Source of the DNA: an uncultured bacterium
GTDB taxonomy: Bacteria > Actinomycetota > Coriobacteriia > Coriobacteriales > Coriobacteriaceae
Direction: 5' to 3'
NCBI GenBank assembly: GCA_905214435.1
Contig: CAJMMA010000001.1
Coordinates: 69,102-133,101, forward strand
Length of the DNA stretch: 64,000 bases
Positions 16,722 to 25,270 of the stretch are shown one piece after another. The notes beneath the pieces are model-generated. The model searched no databases and was not told the origin of the DNA. It saw only the letters and a list, made by a program, of their open reading frames with translations. Within the stretch, counting starts at the first letter, position 1. Every line of letters begins with the position of its first letter. The translations under genes were made by a program, and so were the position numbers.

Positions 16722-19461
16722 CGCTATCTTCGGGTTCCGGCATCATGTTCTCCAGTGCCACAGAATTAAAAACGTAAGTGACTGGTCGCGTTTGCTTATC
16801 GGTGTGCGGAAAACTGATGCTCCAGCCGAAAACGCATTCCTGAGCATCCCAGCTCTTCCACCAGGAAGGAGCTTCTTTTCCGGCCTCCTTCTTTTCTTTA
16901 ATTTTGATTTCTCCAAATCGCATGCAAATCGGATGCAAAACCAGCAATGGCCGCCTCCTTATTTGACGATAATAGAGATCAGAACAGTTTTTCGCCTTGT
17001 CGCCGCTATGGTCTGCAGCATATCGTTCTTCCGCCATTTTCCTTTCTTCCGCACTTAAGCCAGCGGCCTCAACTCCACGACTGGATAAACGATGTTTCTC
17101 TCCGACAACAACGACATCATTGTTCGAAGCGCTACCGGGATATCTTTGCTCCATGCTGACCGTTCCATCAACAGGCAAATCGATTGGATCATTTGATCGA
17201 GAGCCATGTGCCAAGAGAACGTCCCATTCCTTCAGCTCGCCATCAAGCAGCCGTTCGTTGACGTAGCTTAGGATTGGAGCTTTTTGAGACTTTGGCGAAA
17301 GGCCATCTTCATTTTCATAGGCTTCTAGAAAAGCGGTAACAAACTTGACCGGAACCCCCTTATAAAGATATCTATAAGAGCCCCCGTCTTTGAAGTCCGC
17401 ATACCCCTTTATTGCGCTAAGAAGGCCCCTGCATGCCGCCTCGTTATCGGCAACTATCTCCGCGTCCCTGTCAAATGCAATCGTTTCAACGAATCCCTCG
17501 TTTAAATCGATAGGGGCCTTTTCCTTTTGCCCGGCACCCATCTTATTTCTCGCGGTAACGGTCAGGGCATCAGGGCTCTGGCGTATTTTCAAAACGTAAT
17601 TCTTTGGAGTGCGCTTAACTTGGCGCATGCTCCTTAGTTGATCGAACAGATTCTCCGTCGAATCGGCAACGTATTTGTACCAGCCCGCCGCCTCGTCGGT
17701 CATCCATACACGACAAAGATCCTCATACTGAGGCCTATATCCAAACCAACGAGCCATCTGCATCAGCGCATCATATGCTCTGGCGTTTCGCGAATAGTAA
17801 GAGACCGTTAACCCTTCAAGGGTTAAACCACGAGAAAGCCTATATCCGCCAACCGCGATAACTCGCTCGTTCCTGTTCTCATAGTCCAGAGCATCTCCTG
17901 AGTCTGTATTGATGCTCAGAACATGATAATCCGGGTCGTAGAGACGTGGCTGTATTTCGCTCCAGCCAAAACCGCAGCCTGCATATTCCAGCTCCCAACT
18001 AGCTTTCAAATCCTTTAGGTGCGGAGAAGCCTCAAGCGCCTCCTCCGGGTTTAAGGCCCCATAGGATTTCGCCGCCGTATTCAGGTCGTTAAGGTAATCC
18101 TCAACTAGATTCCGCATGCAATTCTGCGGTTTCTTATAGGGAGATACATTGACCATCATCGTTGAATGGAAATTAGTGCCAAAACGAAGTGTCTTTATCG
18201 TCGTCGCCAATACAAAAGTACGAATTGCCGCCTTTAGACTAAGGGGAAGCATAAAGGGCTCAAAGCTACTTTTATGTTTTGCAGGAAGGACATCGTCCGC
18301 ATCGTCAATGAAACGCAAGTGCTTGTGAGTAGGCTCGTCGTAATCTCCGAATACCTTTTTGGCACCGAAGTAGTCAGAGGACTCCTCAAGCGTATAAATA
18401 AAGTTGCTCGGGAAAAGGTCCTTGCCATACTCATCGCTGTCAACGCTAGGGTCGATCAAAACGTTAGCAAATGGCGTAGCAGTGTAGCCAACATAGCAGG
18501 CCTTATTGAATAGGTTAAGCAGGTTTCTTATCTGCCCATTGATTTTGGTCGGTTCATTCTCTCGCTTTTCGAGCTTGTATTTTCCGTTAATCGAAGCATT
18601 ATCCGCTTCATCGTCAATGAGCAACAGAGGTTGATCCTGGCTATTGCTGGCATCCAGCCATTCAATTACCTGCTGGAGAGACTTACTATTCTTCTTAACA
18701 ACAAACAAAAAAGGTTCGTTTGTTTGCGTCGGCTGGATGCACCTTAAAGCCTTAGCTCGTTCTGTACTAAAGTCTGCTTCTCTCGAGGTACAGGCAATTG
18801 GTCGTCGGGCTTGACTCCCCTTGCCAACGCCAACCGGTTCGACTGTGCTGTTCTCAATGTTAAAACCTGTAAAACCATCTTCAAGACGAGCTTGCGTCTG
18901 ATTTCGCAGGACATTATGCACGCCGGCCATGACGATAATGATTCGATATCCCGCGTCGGCGGCGCGGGATATCAGCCCAATATAATTTGCAGTTTTTCCC
19001 GATTGAACGGATGCGACTACGAGGCCGCGTCTTGTAAAAGAGCCGCACTCTAAAGGATTGGCCATTAAGTCAAGGATGTTGCGACTGTCCCTATCTATCG
19101 ACTTAACCGCGGCGGGCGCCCATTTCTTATCGCGCACCAAGTATCGCCTATAGCGATTCCAGTAGAACCATTCGATCGAGTCTTCTGCTTCACTCAACCA
19201 GGGATGGCTATCCTCATCCTTAAACTCAAAGCCAAGCTTTTTCTTAATCGTAAGCTCGCTACAATACTTCTCAACAAGCCTACGGACGATATCATCCTTG
19301 TCGCATTGTTTAGATACAGGGAAAATTCCGGCGAATGCAGTGTAGAACTGCGAATAGGTATCCGCAACATCCGCCTCTTCGGGAACGCCGTCATCGTTCT
19401 CTAGTTTATCTCTGGCGGAGTTGTCAATGTAATTGATGAACTGCTCTAGTGTGGCGTCCAT
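16699..19461 (-). CDS. Z1-domain helicase-like ATPase
   Basis: 920-aa superfamily 2-like ATPase. Walker A is VVASVQSGKTANYIG near 150, Walker B is PLLLIDDEADNASI near 275, then VGYTATPFANVL (motif III-like), and the Z1 domain at about 390-650 with GGYRLSRGLTLEGL and MQMARWFGYR (motifs V-VI with arginine finger). It starts at ATG 19461 in a TAAATG junction with the GHKL gene, behind GAGGAG. Z1 proteins occur with MutL-like ATPases in mobile restriction-type systems, where they are thought to translocate or remodel DNA. Confidence 0.93.
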   Translation of the reverse strand: MDATLEQFINYIDNSARDKLENDDGVPEEADVADTYSQFYTAFAGIFPVSKQCDKDDIVRRLVEKYCSELTIKKKLGFEFKDEDSHPWLSEAEDSIEWFYWNRYRRYLVRDKKWAPAAVKSIDRDSRNILDLMANPLECGSFTRRGLVVASVQSGKTANYIGLISRAADAGYRIIIVMAGVHNVLRNQTQARLEDGFTGFNIENSTVEPVGVGKGSQARRPIACTSREADFSTERAKALRCIQPTQTNEPFLFVVKKNSKSLQQVIEWLDASNSQDQPLLLIDDEADNASINGKYKLEKRENEPTKINGQIRNLLNLFNKACYVGYTATPFANVLIDPSVDSDEYGKDLFPSNFIYTLEESSDYFGAKKVFGDYDEPTHKHLRFIDDADDVLPAKHKSSFEPFMLPLSLKAAIRTFVLATTIKTLRFGTNFHSTMMVNVSPYKKPQNCMRNLVEDYLNDLNTAAKSYGALNPEEALEASPHLKDLKASWELEYAGCGFGWSEIQPRLYDPDYHVLSINTDSGDALDYENRNERVIAVGGYRLSRGLTLEGLTVSYYSRNARAYDALMQMARWFGYRPQYEDLCRVWMTDEAAGWYKYVADSTENLFDQLRSMRQVKRTPKNYVLKIRQSPDALTVTARNKMGAGQKEKAPIDLNEGFVETIAFDRDAEIVADNEAACRGLLSAIKGYADFKDGGSYRYLYKGVPVKFVTAFLEAYENEDGLSPKSQKAPILSYVNERLLDGELKEWDVLLAHGSRSNDPIDLPVDGTVSMEQRYPGSASNNDVVVVGEKHRLSSRGVEAAGLSAEERKMAEERYAADHSGDKAKNCSDLYYRQIRRRPLLVLHPICMRFGEIKIKEKKEAGKEAPSWWKSWDAQECVFGWSISFPHTDKQTRPVTYVFNSVALENMMPEPEDSDDDYEDD

Positions 19462-20910
19462 TTAGCACTCCTCGATTCCCAAAATGGCAAGTACTTCATT
19501 CCAACGTGTGGCGAACAAGTCAACTGACCTCATAGTGGAGAGGATGTCATCCTCATCCTTCCCCATTTGTTTTAATGAGCCAAAGAAAGTGAGAACAGCA
19601 TTACAAAAGTCATCGTCTTTCATCTCCTCAAAGCAAACTGACCCTTCGTTGTTCGACAGTTCGTAAAAAAGAGATTCCGTTGGGAATGACGATTCGACCA
19701 GCGAAAGAACAGTCTTGAAAGCAGCCCTCTGATCATCATCAAGAGATGAATTGAAGCTATCAAGAATTGGGTTTTTGCGATTAATGCAATAAAGGGTCTT
19801 GTCTCCAGTTTTTATCGCATTCCAAGCCGGATATACCTCAGGCCTCGTTAACCTAGCGCCGCGACGACGATAAACTCTTTTTGAAGGCGCACCAATATGA
19901 GCAATCAATTGTTTGATACTCGCCCTTACTTCTTCCGGAAGCTGAGCGGACACTTTCTTAACGTCAATTTTCCATGCTTCATCTTGGTTAACATCAATAT
20001 CAATCTTCACGCGGCACAACTGGGTGAGAGCGGTTTTCTTGGCAATCCCAAACCAAGTTCCATGCAGTATCAAGCGCTTCGCGCGATAGAGAAAGACTCC
20101 CTGATTCTTTAAGTAACCGCCAGGAAGAGCAAACTTTTCATACTCTGCATCTGAAGCATAATTTGACCTATGCGGAAGAGTAAACGCCTGCATCGTAACG
20201 CCGGGACAAACATTTTCGACAGGCGATGGTTGCGTCGCCTGATTGCTAACATTAAATGGATCGATGGGGTCAAGCGTGCGATTATTCACATTGACCTTAA
20301 TGCGCTTGAGCCCACGTTCTCCCGCTAAGTAACGATGAAATACAAGAGAGAGGTAATCTTGAGCCTCACTTATAATTCTGTCGTAATTGGCTTTTCCGGA
20401 TCCATTTACCCCGGTTAGACGATCAAGTTTTTCCCATAGAACAAGCGTACCCGTCTCGTTCATCTCTCCAATAAACGGAATGGAGTCCGTTCTTTTCTGT
20501 TCAAAAACTGTCCATTTGTTTTCACTGGCAACAAGATCGAGATCCCACGTGAAGGCATTCACTTCACCGTTTTTCTTTGACACAACCGTCAGCCTTCTGC
20601 ATTGTGAAAATGAAGCGGTTTTTAACCCGAGACCAAAACGCCCGAGATCGTTCAAATTCCGCTTGCACCTCGGATCAGTGCTACCGAGCCTCATGGCATG
20701 CATTAACTCATCTCTGCCAAGCCCCTCACCGTCATCAATGATTGCAATTCTGAAGTCATCAGAAGGAATAGCAAGGATTGAGATATTCCTTGCCCTCGCG
20801 GTAATAGAATTGTCAACAATATCAGCTAGTGCACTATTAAACGAATACCCAATATCTCTTAGGCTTTCAATTAAAATCCTCGGTTCGGGCTCAAGCTGCA
20901 TCGATTCCAT
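19462..20910 (-). CDS. GHKL ATPase (MutL/MORC/Hsp90-like) of the defence cassette
   Basis: 482-aa ATPase, first gene of the effector operon. The Bergerat fold is clear: N box LADIVDNSITARA (about 28-40), G1 IIDDGEGLG (about 57-65), G2 GRFGLGLKTAS (about 89-99). Residues about 180-330 match the S5-like transducer region of MutL/MORC proteins. Prokaryotic MORC-like ATPases are known partners of restriction-modification genes and probably act as an ATP-driven clamp. A -10-like TATACT (minus strand, 20944-20949) lies about 35 bp upstream of the ATG. Codon use is AT-rich. Confidence 0.9.
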   Translation of the reverse strand: MESMQLEPEPRILIESLRDIGYSFNSALADIVDNSITARARNISILAIPSDDFRIAIIDDGEGLGRDELMHAMRLGSTDPRCKRNLNDLGRFGLGLKTASFSQCRRLTVVSKKNGEVNAFTWDLDLVASENKWTVFEQKRTDSIPFIGEMNETGTLVLWEKLDRLTGVNGSGKANYDRIISEAQDYLSLVFHRYLAGERGLKRIKVNVNNRTLDPIDPFNVSNQATQPSPVENVCPGVTMQAFTLPHRSNYASDAEYEKFALPGGYLKNQGVFLYRAKRLILHGTWFGIAKKTALTQLCRVKIDIDVNQDEAWKIDVKKVSAQLPEEVRASIKQLIAHIGAPSKRVYRRRGARLTRPEVYPAWNAIKTGDKTLYCINRKNPILDSFNSSLDDDQRAAFKTVLSLVESSFPTESLFYELSNNEGSVCFEEMKDDDFCNAVLTFFGSLKQMGKDEDDILSTMRSVDLFATRWNEVLAILGIEEC

Positions 20911-20943
20911 CCAAAGCCAATCTTACTAGCATCATAATCGATA

Positions 20944-20949
20944 AGTATA
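20944..20949 (-). promoter_or_regulatory. Candidate -10 box of the defence effector operon
   Basis: TATACT on the minus strand, about 34 bp before ATG 20910. No clear -35 is seen at 16-18 bp. The AT-rich TAATTGATTA just upstream could help opening or binding. Confidence 0.35.
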
Positions 20950-21060
20950 GCAGCGGCCATTAATCAATTATCACTTACCGGCACCCAAATCATGCGAACG
21001 GTAGCGCTACCGGCAATAACGTGACAGTCGCAGCACGATTATTCACGTTTCGGCGCTCAT

Positions 21061-21126
21061 TTAAAACTGCCTTGCGGCATTCCTAACAGCCATCTTCAAT
21101 GCGGCAGGCGTTTTGTACTTCACCAT
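21061..21126 (-). pseudogene. Truncated AbiEii-like toxin remnant (21 codons)
   Basis: A 21-codon frame starting MVKYKTPAALKMAVRNAARQ and then TAA. This opening resembles the N-terminus of AbiEii/DUF1814 nucleotidyltransferase toxins, and it sits 15 bp after the AbiEi-like gene with an AGAGGAC ribosome site, the normal toxin position. The remaining toxin body is absent; the sequence changes toward the defence operon promoter. Inference: the defence cassette or a deletion removed the toxin. Confidence 0.55.
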
Positions 21127-21141
21127 GTCCTCTGTTTCACA

Positions 21142-21766
21142 TTACCCGTTCAGTACCATCAGCAAAGGCATCATCAGTCCGCGCCGCTTGGCGGTTTTAG
21201 AGTTCTCCTTTACGAATTCTTTCAGCCGCTGTATATCGAGCCCTCGCCCAAGCGCATCGTTATAGGCATCGATAATTAATGAGGGGTCCTCGCAATCGAG
21301 GCAAAGATCGACAAGCGTGCGCTCGGGCTTGGTTACCGGCAGGCCGTCGAGCCAAACGATATCCCGCTCGGCAATCTCGCGCTTTACAAAAGAAAGGGAA
21401 TCGTTTCTCGTATTGATGCGCATGGGCGCGGTCATCCTGTAGGGGGGACAGATGGAAATCGCCCATTTGCTGCAGGTTCGCCGCAGTCGTACCGCTCACG
21501 GCGATGCCATCCCACTGGCGTTTTCTCTCCCACGCGCACAGGGAGGGATTGGTGGGCTTCCAAAGAGCGTTGAGCTCGTCGGTGTCTCGGCGCTGCGCGC
21601 CCGACATCCGGTAGGCGCCGTGGCATATCCGCTCAAGACGCCCCACGCGGCATGAGTGCGCCAGCGTATCTCGAGAAATGTCCATGCGAGCCGCCTGAGC
21701 CGTGGTGAACACGCCCTCGCTCTCGGAAAGCTCGCTTATCGCCGTTATGTTGCTAAAGTACTTCAT
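21142..21766 (-). pseudogene. AbiEi-like antitoxin, frameshifted at a G6 run
   Basis: Antitoxin/regulator of an AbiE-type type IV toxin-antitoxin pair. Codons from 21766 give a winged-helix start (ISELSESEGVFTTAQAARM, then RVGRLERICHGAYRM) up to FHLSPLQ. The other frame, 21142-21435, continues with MRINTRNDSLSF, GLPVTKPERTLVDLCLD and the AbiEi_4-type C-terminus. The frames join at a run of six G (21442-21447, CCCCCC in the coding sense); removing one base restores SPYRMTAPMR. An alternative start is 21790. The repeat GTTGCA...TGCAAC around the start may be its operator. Confidence 0.75.
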
Positions 21767-21973
21767 GTTGCATTTGTAGGATATTTTCATACTTTTGCAA
21801 CGTGATTTGCATAACGCACAGGCGCAGTGCCTTGCTTAATCTGTTCCTGCCGCAGCGCTGTCGTTGAGAGGCCATCATTTTCCTCCCCTGGGACCATGCT
21901 GGCACCCCTAGCCGCTACGACCGCAGGCATGCCTATAATGAGACATGTTTCCTGATGAGAAAGGAATCCAGAT

Positions 21974-22777
21974 ATGGACGAAGCCAAGCTCGCCGATTTG
22001 AACCACATCCAGGACTTTTTCAACCGTGTCGATAGCGTGCGCAACAGTGCATCCCCGACCAAAAAGTTTCATATCGATCATCCAATAGGAATAGGCGTCA
22101 AGAACTTCATTGGATGGTGCAACGATTCCTGCGAGATCGGTTCCGAAAGCAGTAATAGCGCAGACGATGCCGAGACGTTGGGCGAAGCCATAGTCGCTCT
22201 GAATCAGCTTGACAACAGTGAGCTCGCTGCAATGGAAGCCGCTCTCAGGGAAGACGTATGGGGCGATTGGTGTGGAACCGAATGGAGACAAGCGAAGCAG
22301 GCAAAAAGACTCGGACCGACAATTAACATAATGAAAAATCACCCGGAAAACGCGGCCTTCTATCTTGTGCTCAGACACCGCACCGATAAGCAAAAGCATT
22401 ACCGCTTTTATTTTGACGACGATACAATTGCAGAAGTCGATGCCTTCAAGCCCTTTACCGACAGCGCGCATGACAATTAAAATCAGCAATGGCATGTGCT
22501 CATCTCCGTGCTCGCATACCTCGATGTCGCTCACGCTTTAAGCAGTGATCAGCACGAATACCATTGCCTGTATCAACATTTTAAATCGCGGGACATGGGC
22601 GATTTAAGTGCATTGCATCTACAGTTATTGTGTTCCCCTAACCAGCCTGAAAACAGGCGCATCAAGCTACAGCTTGTTAAACCGAAGACGGCCCCAAAGC
22701 CCTGGACAATAACATATCGCTCGGAAGCGATGAATGGTTGGCTTAAAGAAGCACTGCGTAGGTTGGCAGACAAATAA
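21974..22777 (+). pseudogene. Hypothetical gene split by an in-frame stop codon
   Basis: Two frames, 21974-22480 (168 codons, MDEAKLADLNHIQDFFNRV...) and the stretch to 22777, share one reading frame and are separated only by TAA at 22478-22480. The downstream part opens NQQWHVLISVLAYLDVAHAL and continues as normal-looking protein, but its first GTG (22496) has no ribosome site. The simplest reading is one gene of about 267 codons carrying a nonsense mutation; the first part has AAAGGA before ATG 21974 and may still be made. No family recognised; residues 100-165 look like an alpha/beta domain with FYLVLRHR. Confidence 0.55.
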
Positions 22778-22789
22778 TCGCCCGCCAAC

Positions 22790-23551
22790 CTACTCCAGCC
22801 CTTGCCCGCTGTACTTCCCTGTCTCTGAGTCGTAGTTCAGCACGACGACCTCACCGTGCTGAACTACGTTCCCGTCAATGTAGAAATGGCTGGCTCCGTC
22901 ATACCAGATACCGCGGTAGCCTGCGATGCCCGAAGCCGCTTCGGTATTGATGTGCCCGGCGATAACATCCAGGTAGAACTTACGCCCCACGTAATCGGGC
23001 GGCATCATGGTAAACGACTCGGCAGACGTGCCCATCTTCCAATACTCCCCGGCATCCTCTTCAATACCGGCGTGCACAAAAACCTGGCCGAAGGGGCTCT
23101 CGTAAAAATAAGGGAGCTTGCGGACCCACGCGATGATGTCCGCATGCTCGGCCTTCATGCTCTCGACCGTAAAGGCGTACGCTTCCTCGAACTCCCTGAG
23201 CCTCAACAGATGCTTAACGTGCTTGAATGCCTCGGCATCTAAGAAGCTCTTAGCCGTTGCCAGATTGCTGTCGGCAAGTATCCATGCCTGCGTGAAATTG
23301 GGATCGTTCACCTCGTCAATGTACTCAAGGAACATCTCCTCATGGTTGCCACGCAGTGCCACGACGCGATCGCCGTAACGTTTTTGCAGGTCCATGATGA
23401 GCTCAAAGACGCCAAGCGAATCGGGGCCTCGATCGCAGTAATCGCCAAGTAAGACCAGCTTGAAGTCCTGGGCATCGAGGTCGATGGTGGATAGCGATGC
23501 CTTAAAGGCGTCCAAACACCCGTGAATGTCACTCATAGCGTAGATATGCAC
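22790..23551 (-). CDS. Serine/threonine-type metallophosphatase
   Basis: 253-aa PPP-family phosphatase. Motifs in order: SDIHGCLDAF (7-16), LLGDYCDRGPDS (about 34-45), ALRGNHEEM (about 64-72), HAGIEE and a late IAGHINT. The GDxxDRG/GNHE pair is diagnostic; relatives act on phosphoproteins or diadenosine tetraphosphate. The start is GTG 23551 behind AGGGGG. Transcribed alone; its stop lies 12 bp from the end of the split gene, convergently. Confidence 0.88.
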   Translation of the reverse strand: MHIYAMSDIHGCLDAFKASLSTIDLDAQDFKLVLLGDYCDRGPDSLGVFELIMDLQKRYGDRVVALRGNHEEMFLEYIDEVNDPNFTQAWILADSNLATAKSFLDAEAFKHVKHLLRLREFEEAYAFTVESMKAEHADIIAWVRKLPYFYESPFGQVFVHAGIEEDAGEYWKMGTSAESFTMMPPDYVGRKFYLDVIAGHINTEAASGIAGYRGIWYDGASHFYIDGNVVQHGEVVVLNYDSETGKYSGQGLE

Positions 23552-23923
23552 CTATGACCCCCTGTTTGCGTCGGGACCCCGCTCGTTTGCGCCATACGGC
23601 ACGGCGACCCCTCTGATTTCGCGGGCGGCAGGCAACTTTGCCCCGTCACGCCCTTAACGTTGGTAATAAGTATATCTCGCCGTGCGGACACAAATTTACC
23701 CTTACGCCCCGGGCGCCCGGCCTGCACTTGCCTCAAAGACTGCCTGTGCCCACACCACCCAAAAACTCATCCAACATTAATCTTGGCTCAAGAATCGCTT
23801 AATCTATAACCTGCACTATAGAGTTCGACCAAGGGCGGGGCGGCGCAACGCAGACCGCCGAACGCAACGCTCGCGCCCGAGCAAATTGCCCGGCGTCGCG
23901 CCCATCGAACGAAAGGACAGGCC
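23552..23923. other. Divergent intergenic region
   Basis: 372 bp without a gene between the phosphatase and the DUF4342 operon. It contains the promoter at 23783-23810 and presumably the phosphatase promoter. No repeat or RNA gene seen. Confidence 0.55.
23783..23810 (+). promoter_or_regulatory. Sigma70-type promoter for the DUF4342-two-component operon
   Basis: TTGGCT, 16-bp spacer, TATAAC. It is about 115 bp upstream of ATG 23924, leaving a long 5' leader. Confidence 0.55.
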
Positions 23924-24466
23924 ATGGACGACCTCGAAAAAGTTGAAACCATCCGCACCAAGTGCAGCGTGAGCTACACCGATGCCAAGGCGGCGCTCGA
24001 CGCTGCCAACGGCAACGTTTTGGATGCCATCATTTGGCTCGAGTCGCAGGGCAAGACCCCGACCACGTCGGCGCACGCCGCGACCGAGTCCGCACCGGTC
24101 GATGAGCCCTCGGCCGAGATGGTCGCCGCGCAGGCCGCCTACGAAAAGTCGAGCGAAAAGACCGACTTCTCCAAGAAGATGGACGGCGTGTGGGAGTACC
24201 TCAAAAAGCTCTTCCGCCTGAGCCTGGACACCAAGTTTATCGCCACGCGCCGCGATGCGATCATCCTCAACATCCCCATCCTGATTCCCATCGTCGCGCT
24301 GTTTGCCTGGGGCGCTACGATTTGGCTGATGCTGATTGGCCTGTTCTTTGGCATGCGCTACCGCATCGACAGCGACGGCGACGTGCCCGGCAGCATCAAC
24401 AACCTTATGGATAGCGCTGCTAACGCCGCGGATGACATCAAGCAAAATCTGAACGACGACAAGTAG
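23924..24466 (+). CDS. DUF4342 protein with UBA-like domain
   Basis: 180-aa protein of unknown role. Residues about 5-42 form a UBA/EF-Ts N-terminal-like helical motif (YTDAKAALDAANGNVLDAIIWLE). A long hydrophobic stretch at about 108-142 (ILNIPILIPIVALFAWGATIWLM) gives one or two TM segments, followed by a polar tail. Start ATG 23924 has AAAGGAC. The response regulator begins 18 bp downstream, so this gene is probably co-transcribed with and linked to the two-component system. Confidence 0.82.
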   Translation: MDDLEKVETIRTKCSVSYTDAKAALDAANGNVLDAIIWLESQGKTPTTSAHAATESAPVDEPSAEMVAAQAAYEKSSEKTDFSKKMDGVWEYLKKLFRLSLDTKFIATRRDAIILNIPILIPIVALFAWGATIWLMLIGLFFGMRYRIDSDGDVPGSINNLMDSAANAADDIKQNLNDDK

Positions 24467-24484
24467 TCGCAGACGGGGGCACGC

Positions 24485-25270
24485 ATGGCACGGATTCTGA
24501 TCGTAGAGGACGAGGAGAAAATCGCCCGCTTTGTGACGCTCGAGCTGGAGCACGAAGGCTACCAGGTGGAGCACGCCGCCGACGGTCGCACCGCCGTGAA
24601 CCTGGCGCTGGAGCGCGACTACGATCTGATTCTGCTCGATGTGCTGTTGCCGCAGCTCAACGGTATGGAGGTCCTGCGGCGTGTCCGCAAGCACAAGGAT
24701 GTGCCGGTGATTATGGTCACCGCGCGCGATGCCGTGATGGACAAGGTGGCCGGGCTCGATGCCGGCGCCGACGATTACCTGACCAAGCCATTTGCGATTG
24801 AGGAGCTGTTCGCACGGATCCGCGTGGCGCTGAAGCGCTCGGAGGCCGTGCGGGCGGCTTCGGGCATTGGAGGCGCCGGTACTGGGGCGGGCGCGGCAGG
24901 CGGCGCGGGCGCCGGTATCGCCACAATGCCCCCGGCAACCGACACGGCCCAGACCGCTGCCACGCCCTCCCACGCCGCGCTTACCGTTGACTCGGTTGCG
25001 CTCGACCCCGACCGCCGCGAAGTCACGGTCGGTGGCTCGCCCATCGCGCTCACGGCCCGCGAGTTCGACGTCCTCGCCCTGCTTATGACGCATGCCGAAA
25101 CCGTGCTCACGCGCGAGCGCATCGCGCACGAGGCGCTGGGCTACGAATACGTGGGCGACACCAACAACGTCGACGTGCACATCGCGCACCTGCGCGCCAA
25201 GATCGAAGACGCCGGCGGTGCCCGCATCATCCAAACCGTGCGCGGGGTGGGCTATGTCTGCCGTGCGTAA
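24485..25270 (+). CDS. OmpR-family response regulator with Gly/Ala-rich linker
   Basis: 261-aa DNA-binding regulator. Receiver at 1-118 with E8/D9/E10, Asp52 in LLDVLLP, and the Lys in LTKPFA; winged helix at about 170-261 (REFDVLALLMTH, NNVDVHIAHLRAK, TVRGVGYVCRA). Between them lies a Gly/Ala-rich linker (about 127-165), much longer than usual and low in complexity. Overlaps the kinase gene by 17 bp, so translation is likely coupled. Confidence 0.94.
   Translation: MARILIVEDEEKIARFVTLELEHEGYQVEHAADGRTAVNLALERDYDLILLDVLLPQLNGMEVLRRVRKHKDVPVIMVTARDAVMDKVAGLDAGADDYLTKPFAIEELFARIRVALKRSEAVRAASGIGGAGTGAGAAGGAGAGIATMPPATDTAQTAATPSHAALTVDSVALDPDRREVTVGGSPIALTAREFDVLALLMTHAETVLTRERIAHEALGYEYVGDTNNVDVHIAHLRAKIEDAGGARIIQTVRGVGYVCRA

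Noticed and set aside
22496..22777. Independent 93-aa gene starting at GTG
   Set aside because: No ribosome site and the same frame as the preceding gene; better explained as its continuation past a stop.
10419..22777. Integrative element with integrase
   Set aside because: The island is AT-rich and mobile-looking, but I found no integrase, transposase or tRNA-based att pair around it.
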